22,718 nt of DNA. Origin: JBCBKZ01 sp039026975. Lineage in GTDB: Bacteria > Bacteroidota > Bacteroidia > J057. A program made the position numbers and the translations under genes. Positions 16,482 to 22,718 of this stretch are shown here, piece after piece (the stretch's first letter is position 1; each line of letters begins with the position of its first letter). The stretch spans positions 1 through 22,718 of the forward strand of contig JBCCLI010000062.1 of the NCBI GenBank assembly GCA_039026975.1. Direction: 5' to 3'. The notes beneath the pieces are model-generated. The model had not been told where the DNA came from, did not search any database, and saw only the letters and a list, made by a program, of their open reading frames with translations.

Positions 16482-16892
16482 ATGAGAAAATTATTGAGTT
16501 TATCCCTACTGTTGGGATTATTTGGCGGCATAACAGTAAGTAACGTACAGGGTCAGCAAGACGGTTCTATGCTGGCACTGCTAGACAGAATTGAAGTTCT
16601 AGAAGAACAGAAAGAAGAATTGAAACTAGTGGATAAGTCTTCATTGACAGCAGGAGAATTAGCAGATTGGAAGCAAGATAAAAAGGCTATCAACCAGAAG
16701 CTAAGCTCAGAAAAAAATAAACTAAGGACTCTCCAACAAGCTAGCAATCCTTTCAACAATGCATGGGCTAATCCTTACGGAATATATGGATGGGGAGGTA
16801 GACCATTTGTAGGAGGCGCTTTCTTCCCTGGAAGATTTAGATACAGAAGACCAGTAGTAGTAGTTAGACGAGCACCAGTTTGTAGAAGTTAG
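16482..16892 (+). CDS. Small secreted coiled-coil protein, unknown function
   Basis: 136 residues, family not recognised. A signal peptide (about 1-24, LSLSLLLGLFGG...VQG-QQ) is followed by a charged helical segment (about 30-86) with heptad-like leucines (LLDRIEVLEEQKEELKLV, then KKAINQKLSSEKNKLRTL), likely a coiled coil. Next is a Gly/Pro/aromatic linker (90-118, NPFNNAWANPYGIYGWGG). The tail is strongly basic (RFRYRRPVVVVRRAP) with a single Cys134 three residues from the end. It is presumably periplasmic or envelope-associated, and the basic tail could bind peptidoglycan, LPS or nucleic acid, but that is speculation. It stands alone 130 bp after the aminotransferase and has its own terminator. 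Confidence 0.78.
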   Translation: MRKLLSLSLLLGLFGGITVSNVQGQQDGSMLALLDRIEVLEEQKEELKLVDKSSLTAGELADWKQDKKAINQKLSSEKNKLRTLQQASNPFNNAWANPYGIYGWGGRPFVGGAFFPGRFRYRRPVVVVRRAPVCRS

Positions 16893-16923
16893 TGTGTTAG
16901 GTAGGTTTTTGAGTGTGTAGACG

Positions 16924-16955
16924 GGCTATCTCTTAAGGGGATAGCCTGATTTTTT
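16924..16955 (+). terminator. Intrinsic terminator after the small secreted protein
   Basis: GGCTATCTC (16924-16932) pairs with GGGATAGCC (16938-16946), including one G-U pair, around a TTAAG loop. A T-run follows at 16950-16955. It separates this gene from the HD-domain gene. Confidence 0.88.
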
Positions 16956-17045
16956 ATGGGAAATTCAACATATGAATATTGCTAGAAAGAGAATTATCCT
17001 CCCAAAAAATTCAGGTTATCAAGATTTTTTCTTACCTAGGAGAAA

Positions 17046-18332
17046 ATGAAGATATCTCCTGATATGGAACACCCCTCTTCACAACCTACTCATAAAGAAT
17101 TAGTGGCAAGTGTAGAATCCCGTCCATTGGTAGAGGCTGTAGTAGCTTACTGTTCACACATACTTAAAGAAGAGCTTCCCTCTGAGATGGTGTACCACAA
17201 TTACAAACATACTCGTAATGTGGTGAAAGGAGTGATAAAAATAAGCCTAGACGAGGGCCTCAACGCTGATGACCTGGAAACCCTCATCATAGCTGCCTGG
17301 TTTCATGATGTAGGCTTTAAAGAAACTTATGATGGACATGAGGAAGAAGGCATACGAATGGCTAATACCTTCTTAAGGGAGAAGCAATTAGAGGAAGAAA
17401 AAATAGAAAAGATCCAGGCCTGTATAGCCGTAACTAAGAGAGAAGCCGTTCCTACTGACTTACTTGAGAAAATCATCAAGGATGCTGACCTGTTCCATCT
17501 TAGTAAGGACAGTTACTTTAAAAGAATTCAAGCCTTGCGGAAAGAATGGGAAGCTCATTTAGGGAAAACCTATTCTGACATAGAGTGGTATGAAGAAAAC
17601 ATACATTTTCTAAGAAAGCATAATTTCCATACTAAGTATGGGGAAAAAGTTCTGGAAGAGAATAAACAGCAAAACCTAACTAAAATGGAAGGTATGCTAA
17701 AGGAGCTTTCGAAAGAACAGGATAAGCAACTCATGAAGAGTATGCATATCAGCGCCCAAGAGCTAAAAGAGCTTAAGAAAAAACTACAGAAGGTAGAAGG
17801 GAGACCCGAGAGAGGGATAGAAACTATGTTTCGACTTACCTCTAAAAACCATATCTCCCTTAGCGCCATTGCTGACCAGAAAGCAAGTATGATGATTCAA
17901 GTAAACTCTATCATCATCACCATTCTGTTAGGTGCGCTAGTTCCTAAGCTGGATAGTAACCCACACTTACTTATCCCTACCTTTTTTATGCTAATGGTGA
18001 ATCTACTGTCCATTGTGTTCTCTGCTTTGGCTACTCGTCCGAATATAACCAGTGGCGTATTTACAGCGGAAAGCATTAAAGCTAAGAACACCAACCTGTT
18101 ATTCTTTGGAAACTTCCACAAAATGAACAGAGATGAGTATAAGTGGGGAATGACGGAAATGATGGATGATTCTGAGTATCTCTACTCTTCCCTGATTGAT
18201 GACATCTACTTCTTGGGAGTAGTCTTAGGGAAAAAGTATAGGCTCCTTAGGATTTCCTATACTGTATTTATGTTTGGGATAATCGCTTCTGTAATTACCT
18301 TTTTGATCGTGAACCTGGTTTATCTGGGATAA
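17046..18332 (+). CDS. HD-domain phosphohydrolase fused to a Pycsar-effector-like membrane domain
   Basis: 428 residues in two parts. The N-terminal part (about 25-215) is an HD domain: YHNYKHTRNVV (His51/His55), AAWFHDVGF (His87-Asp88), GHEEEGI and IIKDADLFHL (Asp146/Asp148), the expected metal ligands of a metal-dependent phosphohydrolase. A charged helical linker (about 215-258) leads to a membrane part with IADQKASMMIQVNSIIITILLGAL (first helix, about 281-300), a second helix (about 307-328), NLLFFGNFHKMNRDEY (350-365) and a third helix (about 403-426). The DQKAS...VN motif and three-helix layout match the PycTM/Pycsar effector family (formerly DUF5706). Defence Pycsar loci pair such effectors with a cCMP/cUMP cyclase; none is seen here. 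An AGGAG lies just before the ATG; Met7 (17064) is an alternative start. The terminator upstream and the 4-bp gap to a convergent gene make it monocistronic. Confidence 0.85.
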   Translation: MKISPDMEHPSSQPTHKELVASVESRPLVEAVVAYCSHILKEELPSEMVYHNYKHTRNVVKGVIKISLDEGLNADDLETLIIAAWFHDVGFKETYDGHEEEGIRMANTFLREKQLEEEKIEKIQACIAVTKREAVPTDLLEKIIKDADLFHLSKDSYFKRIQALRKEWEAHLGKTYSDIEWYEENIHFLRKHNFHTKYGEKVLEENKQQNLTKMEGMLKELSKEQDKQLMKSMHISAQELKELKKKLQKVEGRPERGIETMFRLTSKNHISLSAIADQKASMMIQVNSIIITILLGALVPKLDSNPHLLIPTFFMLMVNLLSIVFSALATRPNITSGVFTAESIKAKNTNLLFFGNFHKMNRDEYKWGMTEMMDDSEYLYSSLIDDIYFLGVVLGKKYRLLRISYTVFMFGIIASVITFLIVNLVYLG

Positions 18333-18336
18333 TCCA

Positions 18337-18684
18337 CTAGGAAGTGGAGAAGGAAGTACCACAACCACAACTACTAGTAGCATTAGGATTCTCGAATATA
18401 AATCCTCTGTCATTAAGGCCACTTTGGTAGTCCACTACCATACCTGCTATGTATAGCTCATGCCTGGGATCTACCAGTACTTTTACGCCGTTTATTTCAT
18501 ATATTTTGTCCAGCTCTTTTTTCTGGTCAAATTCCAGTATGTAGGAGAGCCCGGAGCACCCACCGCCTTTAACACCTAAACGGAGCAATTGATCTTCTGC
18601 TATTCCTTCTTTCTCTCGCAGCACTTTTACTTGTTCTACCGCTTTATCAGTCAGAGAGATCATTAAACTTTGTACTGTTTCCAT
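18337..18684 (-). CDS. A-type iron-sulfur cluster carrier (HesB/IscA/SufA family)
   Basis: 115-residue cytoplasmic protein that carries or inserts Fe-S clusters. The three cluster ligands are present: Cys43 in LGVKGGGCSGLSY, and Cys106 and Cys108 in SSCGCGTSF. ISLTDKAVEQVKVL, the conserved DPRHELYIAGMVVDY strand and FIFENPNA complete the family pattern. Met8 (ATG at 18663) is an equally possible start and would match the usual short N-terminus, giving 108 residues. Its stop lies 4 bp from that of the convergent HD-domain gene, with no terminator between them. Upstream it is divergent from the mutase operon with only 70 bp between start codons. IscA, SufA and ErpA cannot be told apart here, so no symbol is given. 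Confidence 0.94.
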   Translation of the reverse strand: METVQSLMISLTDKAVEQVKVLREKEGIAEDQLLRLGVKGGGCSGLSYILEFDQKKELDKIYEINGVKVLVDPRHELYIAGMVVDYQSGLNDRGFIFENPNATSSCGCGTSFSTS

Positions 18685-18699
18685 ATCTTGATATGCTTG
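18669..18699 (+). promoter_or_regulatory. Candidate Bacteroidota promoter of mutA-mutB
   Basis: TTTG (18669-18672), 19 bp, then TATGCTTG (18692-18699) fits TTTG-N(about 18-20)-TAnnTTTG with one mismatch in the -7 element. The predicted start near 18706 gives a leader of about 48 nt. The site overlaps the first codons of the divergent Fe-S gene. Confidence 0.4.
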
Positions 18700-18754
18700 T
18701 TTCCCACCTTAAAGGACGTAAATTTAAGCAATTAGTTCAAGCTAAACACATTTT

Positions 18755-20539
18755 ATGGAAAGCAGACCTGATCATGGTCAGGAAAGGTTATTTAAAGAAT
18801 TTCCTCCCATCACAGATAATCAATGGGAGGAAAAACTATTAGCAGAGCTTAAAGGGAAACCCCTTTCAAAACTAGACTGGAATAGCCCGGAAGGCTTTAT
18901 GCTGAAAGCCTACTACCGTGCGGCAGATATAGGAGCTGTAAGTGCAGCAGATGATAAAGACGTATTACCCTCCCGCAGAGGAGATGCTATAAAAGCAGGT
19001 AATCCCTCCTGGCAAATCGTTCAAGCCATTTCCTTACAGAGCTTACCGTCCGCTACTTCATTTTTACAAAAAGCACAGGAAGCAGAGGTTAAGGCATTCT
19101 TACTGGAAGGAGAGGGGCAGCTAGTACCTCAGCTACTGCCTTCCATAGACCTGGGGAGGTCCGCCCTTCATCTAAGCGTAAGTAAGTTGCCAGTTCAGTT
19201 TTGGAGAAATCTACAAATCGCAGCTATAGAACAAGAAACTAATCCTGAATGGATAACGGGGACCTGTTTCCTGCCCCCCTTCACAGGTGCCCCCCTTTTG
19301 GACCCAATATCATCCCTCCAATTACTGCCTGAACTGTATAACGCTACCGAGCCGTTCCCCTATTTTCGATCCATAGGCGTAGACGTGCGCCACGTACTTG
19401 ACCAAGGGGGAACTTGTTCTCAGCAAGTAGGCATAGCCTTGGCTACCGCCCTGGAATATATCATGCATATGTCTCAGCAAGGTATTCAGACTGAGAAGAT
19501 ACTTCCAAACATAGCTTTCCTCTTTTCTACAGCTGGATCTTTCTTTCTGGAAGTAGCAAAACTGAGGAGCTTTCGGATGCTTTACAGCAGGCTGCTTGAG
19601 CTTTTAGGGGTGGAAAAACCTACAGAATACACACCTTTTATTCTCGCTACTAATACTAGCTGGAATAAGTCATCTCTGGACAGACATAATAATCTATTAC
19701 GGGCTACTACTGAAGCTACCTCCGCCGTACTGGGGGGAGCCCATGCTGTCATGGTCAGACCTTTTGATGGAAAAGAAACAGAGTTAGGGTATAGGCTAGC
19801 AAGAAATATTCAGCAGCTACTGGCACATGAGGCCTATCTAGGAAAAGTAATTGACCCAGGAGGAGGGAGTTACTACCTGGAGAAAATGACGGAAGCAGTA
19901 GCCGAAAAAAGCTGGGCATTCTTCCAACAGATAGAAGAAAAAGGGGGACTCCTCCAAGCCCATCAAGTAGGATTTATTCAGCAAGCACTCGAAGCAGCCA
20001 AACAACAACAGCTTGAGAAATTACTTACCACCAGGCAGTCACTTATAGGCGTGAATCGGTATGCCAATCCATTAGAGAAAGTAGGAGGACTCACTTTAGA
20101 TCATATGCAAGAGAGAGCTGCCAGCCTTTTTGAGAAAATGAGAAAAGAGACTTACCAGCTAGCTGAGCCTAGAGGGAGACCATTCACCGCAGGACTCTTA
20201 TTAGTTGGAGATCCTAAGATGCGTGCAGCTAGAGCTACCTTTTGTGAGAATGTGATGGGGGTGATAGGCTGGGAAACAGAGAAGTTGGTATGGGAAGAAG
20301 GTAATCCCCTTCCTGATACCCCAGACATATTTATCCTCTGTAGTTCAGATGCAGACTATCCCATTCATGTACCGGTGATCATTCATGCACTTAAGGAAAA
20401 AGGAAATAGGGTACCTATCCTTATAGCAGGAAAAACAGATCAATTTACAGAATGGGGAGCTTCCGACTGTCTCTACCGAGGCAAGAACCTACAGGAATTC
20501 CATCAGTCCCTCCACAACCAGATTAGCCAACCCACATGA
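18755..20539 (+). CDS. mutA: Methylmalonyl-CoA mutase small (beta) subunit
   Basis: 594-residue non-catalytic partner of the B12-dependent mutase heterodimer. It has the mutase layout: an N-terminal arm (FPPITDNQWEEKLLAELKGKPLSKLDW), a TIM-barrel half (about 50-450, with FLFSTAGSFFLEVAKLRSFRMLYSRLLEL and VIDPGGGSYYLEKMTE), and a degenerate cobalamin-binding-like C-terminal domain (about 475-594, FTAGLLLVGDPKMRAARATFCENVMGV). The DxHxxG cobalamin ligand motif is absent, as expected for the small subunit. It is slightly shorter than many family members (about 610-640). It is the first gene of the operon, and its TGA overlaps the ATG of the large-subunit gene (ATGA), which suggests translational coupling and equal output. 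Confidence 0.93.
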   Translation: MESRPDHGQERLFKEFPPITDNQWEEKLLAELKGKPLSKLDWNSPEGFMLKAYYRAADIGAVSAADDKDVLPSRRGDAIKAGNPSWQIVQAISLQSLPSATSFLQKAQEAEVKAFLLEGEGQLVPQLLPSIDLGRSALHLSVSKLPVQFWRNLQIAAIEQETNPEWITGTCFLPPFTGAPLLDPISSLQLLPELYNATEPFPYFRSIGVDVRHVLDQGGTCSQQVGIALATALEYIMHMSQQGIQTEKILPNIAFLFSTAGSFFLEVAKLRSFRMLYSRLLELLGVEKPTEYTPFILATNTSWNKSSLDRHNNLLRATTEATSAVLGGAHAVMVRPFDGKETELGYRLARNIQQLLAHEAYLGKVIDPGGGSYYLEKMTEAVAEKSWAFFQQIEEKGGLLQAHQVGFIQQALEAAKQQQLEKLLTTRQSLIGVNRYANPLEKVGGLTLDHMQERAASLFEKMRKETYQLAEPRGRPFTAGLLLVGDPKMRAARATFCENVMGVIGWETEKLVWEEGNPLPDTPDIFILCSSDADYPIHVPVIIHALKEKGNRVPILIAGKTDQFTEWGASDCLYRGKNLQEFHQSLHNQISQPT

Positions 20540-22671
20540 AAAGACCTGACATAGCCAATAGCAGTTGGAAAAGTACCCAGCAACATACTCTCCCACTTCA
20601 GCAGGGCACATTTCCCCCTTCCTGGGAAACCCCTGAGGGAATAGCTATACCTGCTTACTATGCTGCTGAAGACTTACAGAAACTGGAACATACGCAATAT
20701 GCAGCAGGTATCCCTCCCTTTTTAAGAGGACCATACGCAAGTATGTATACAGGCAGGCCATGGACCATCCGGCAGTATGCAGGTTTTTCTACAGCAGAAG
20801 AATCCAATGCCTTTTACAGAAGAAACCTGGCTGCCGGACAGAAAGGGCTGTCTGTAGCCTTCGACCTGGCCACCCATAGAGGTTACGACTCTGACCACCC
20901 ACGGGTAACAGGAGATGTAGGCAAGGCAGGAGTAGCTATAGATACGGTAGAGGACATGAAAATTCTCTTTCATGAAATTCCCTTAGATCAAATGTCTGTA
21001 TCTATGACCATGAATGGGGCTGTGATTCCTGTCATGGCTTTTTACATAGTGGCGGCAGAGGAGCAGGGGGTAAAGCCGGAACAGCTTAGCGGTACCATCC
21101 AAAATGATATTCTCAAGGAATTTATGGTCAGGAATACCTATATCTACCCACCAGAACCTTCCATGAGAATCATTGGAGATATCTTCAGACATACCTCCCA
21201 GCATATGCCACGCTTTAACTCTATTTCCATTAGCGGTTACCATATGCAGGAAGCAGGGGCTACAGCTGACCTGGAGTTAGCCTATACCCTGGCAGACGGC
21301 TGGCAATACCTACGTACAGGCATATCAGCAGGGCTTCATGTAGATGCTTTTGCCCCCAGGCTTTCCTTCTTCTGGGCCATAGGCATGAACTTCTTCATGG
21401 AAATAGCCAAGATGCGGGCAGGGAGAATGCTTTGGGCTAAGATCGTGAAACAGTTTGGTCCGAGGAACCCCAAGTCCATGTCTCTGCGCACACACTGCCA
21501 AACTTCTGGGTGGAGTTTGACAGAGCAGGACCCCTTTAATAATGTGGCGCGTACCTGCGTGGAAGCCATGGCAGCAGCCTTAGGCCACACCCAGAGCCTA
21601 CACACCAATTCCTTTGATGAGGCCATAGCCCTTCCTACTGATTTTTCAGCCAGAATTGCCAGAAATACCCAGCTGTTTCTTCAGGAAGAAACAGACATAG
21701 TCAAAGCCATAGACCCCTGGGCAGGATCATACTATGTAGAGAAGCTCACCCATGATCTAGCACATAAAGCCTGGGAGCTCATTCAGGAAGTAGAATCTTA
21801 TGGGGGCATGGCCAAAGCCATAGAGGCAGGGATTCCTAAAATGCGAATTGAAGAGGCAGCTACTCGTAAGCAGGCACGTATAGATACAGGAAAGGACGTC
21901 ATAGTAGGAGTAAACCGCTTTGTGTCAGAGACAGAATCTAATTTTGAGATACTAGAAGTAGATAATCAGCGGGTTAGAGAGCTTCAAATTAAGCGGATAC
22001 AAGAGGTCAAAGCTGCCAGGAAAGAGGATGCTGTACAGATGAGCCTGCTAAAAATTAGAGAGGCTGCCGCTAATGGCAAGGGAAACCTACTTTCACTAGC
22101 AGTGGAAGCTGCCAGGCACCGAGCCACCCTGGGGGAAATTTCTGATGCTATGGAGAGTAGTTTTGGGAGGTTTACTCCTGTCATTCGTTCTGTTTCAGGC
22201 GTATATGCAAAAGAAGCTATGGACACAGATGCGTTTAAAAAAGTGAGGGAACTTGCTGATACCTTCTCAGAAATGGAGGGTAGACGCCCCCGTATCATGA
22301 TAGCCAAAATGGGGCAAGATGGTCATGACAGAGGAGCCAAAGTGATAGCCACTAGCTTTGCAGATTTGGGCTTCGATGTGGATATAGGGCCCCTTTTCCA
22401 GATGCCCTCAGAGGTAGCCATGCAAGCTGCTGAAAACGATGTACACATAGTAGGAGTATCCAGTCTAGCAGCAGGCCATAAGACCTTAGTGCCAGATTTG
22501 ATTGCTGAACTGAAAAAAATAGGTCGGGAAGACATCATGGTGATAGCCGGAGGGGTCATTCCCAAACAAGACTATGAGTTCCTGTATGAAGCCGGGGTGG
22601 AAGGGATCTTTGGACCCGGTACGGTTATTCCGGAAGCCGCTTCAGAGATATTGGAGAAGTTGATGGCGTAA
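20536..22671 (+). CDS. mutB: Methylmalonyl-CoA mutase large (alpha) subunit
   Basis: 711-residue catalytic subunit that interconverts (R)-methylmalonyl-CoA and succinyl-CoA with adenosylcobalamin. Substrate-channel motifs are intact: RGPYASMYTGRPWTIRQYAG (65-84, with Tyr67 and Arg74), SVAFDLATHRGYDSD, and SISGYHMQEAGATADLE with the catalytic-region Tyr235-His236. AIDPWAGSYYVEKLT follows. The B12 domain (about 575-711) has the base-off ligand motif Asp595-Gly-His597-Asp-Arg-Gly600 (MGQDGHDRGAKVIA), then GVSSLAAGHKTLVPDLI and VIAGGVIP. Length and order match the usual bacterial enzyme. No epimerase, MeaB-type chaperone or propionyl-CoA carboxylase gene is in the window. The enzyme serves propionate, odd-chain fatty acid or branched-chain amino acid turnover, or the reverse route to propionate. 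Confidence 0.97.
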   Translation: MKRPDIANSSWKSTQQHTLPLQQGTFPPSWETPEGIAIPAYYAAEDLQKLEHTQYAAGIPPFLRGPYASMYTGRPWTIRQYAGFSTAEESNAFYRRNLAAGQKGLSVAFDLATHRGYDSDHPRVTGDVGKAGVAIDTVEDMKILFHEIPLDQMSVSMTMNGAVIPVMAFYIVAAEEQGVKPEQLSGTIQNDILKEFMVRNTYIYPPEPSMRIIGDIFRHTSQHMPRFNSISISGYHMQEAGATADLELAYTLADGWQYLRTGISAGLHVDAFAPRLSFFWAIGMNFFMEIAKMRAGRMLWAKIVKQFGPRNPKSMSLRTHCQTSGWSLTEQDPFNNVARTCVEAMAAALGHTQSLHTNSFDEAIALPTDFSARIARNTQLFLQEETDIVKAIDPWAGSYYVEKLTHDLAHKAWELIQEVESYGGMAKAIEAGIPKMRIEEAATRKQARIDTGKDVIVGVNRFVSETESNFEILEVDNQRVRELQIKRIQEVKAARKEDAVQMSLLKIREAAANGKGNLLSLAVEAARHRATLGEISDAMESSFGRFTPVIRSVSGVYAKEAMDTDAFKKVRELADTFSEMEGRRPRIMIAKMGQDGHDRGAKVIATSFADLGFDVDIGPLFQMPSEVAMQAAENDVHIVGVSSLAAGHKTLVPDLIAELKKIGREDIMVIAGGVIPKQDYEFLYEAGVEGIFGPGTVIPEAASEILEKLMA

Positions 22672-22688
22672 ACATCAAAAATTATAGT

Positions 22689-22718
22689 ATGATGAAATTT
22701 TTATCTACTATTTTGCTC
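22689..22718 (+). CDS. Start of a further gene, probably exported protein (truncated by window end)
   Basis: ATGATGAAATTTTTATC and what follows encode MMKFLSTILL up to the last base: a lysine then a hydrophobic run, as in the start of a signal peptide. It begins 17 bp after the mutB stop on the same strand, so it may belong to the operon. Ten codons are too few to identify it. Confidence 0.4.
   Translation, partial: MMKFLSTILL

Overview
The window reads as chromosomal DNA of a member of the Bacteroidota, most likely a Cytophagales-type marine or soil heterotroph. The signs are a SusC/SusD outer-membrane pair, a giant PKD-repeat protein with a type IX secretion type B (gliding-associated) C-terminal domain, a MacB-like permease with duplicated FtsX domains, an HD protein fused to a Pycsar-type membrane domain, AT-rich leaders with few Shine-Dalgarno sequences, and matches to the Bacteroidota promoter TTTG / TAnnTTTG. 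I see no rRNA, tRNA, CRISPR array, insertion sequence, integrase or phage gene.

Layout. 1-807 (+): 3' part of an O-succinylhomoserine sulfhydrylase. A bidirectional terminator (832-865) separates it from a convergent susC-susD operon (5371 to 884, -). An AT-rich leader of almost 600 bp with an 18-bp palindrome lies upstream, then thioredoxin (6366-6040, -) with its own terminator. 6367-7095 has no protein gene, but carries a sigma-54-like promoter (6679-6694, +) and a strong intrinsic terminator on the same strand (7061-7097), so it may encode a small RNA. An ABC-type permease follows (9549-7096, -), with a second sigma-54-like promoter and a 20-bp palindrome upstream. Next is the 1645-residue secreted PKD/fibronectin-like protein (14687-9750, -), with a well-formed Bacteroidota promoter. 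From 15116 the + strand carries a class V aminotransferase, a small secreted coiled-coil protein, and the HD-Pycsar-effector-like fusion. An A-type Fe-S protein lies convergently (18684-18337, -). The two methylmalonyl-CoA mutase subunits follow, overlapping by 4 bp (18755-22671, +). The first ten codons of another probably exported protein run off the end.

How the genes work together. The mutase subunits form one B12-dependent enzyme linking propionyl-CoA/methylmalonyl-CoA to succinyl-CoA. SusC and SusD form one outer-membrane importer, with no adjacent hydrolase or regulator to reveal its substrate. Most other genes are single transcription units. The points most worth a second look are the paired sigma-54-like sites flanking the permease (one driving a putative RNA of about 390 nt), the orphan HD-Pycsar-effector fusion, and the 14-repeat PKD protein in which nearly every repeat has a cysteine pair.
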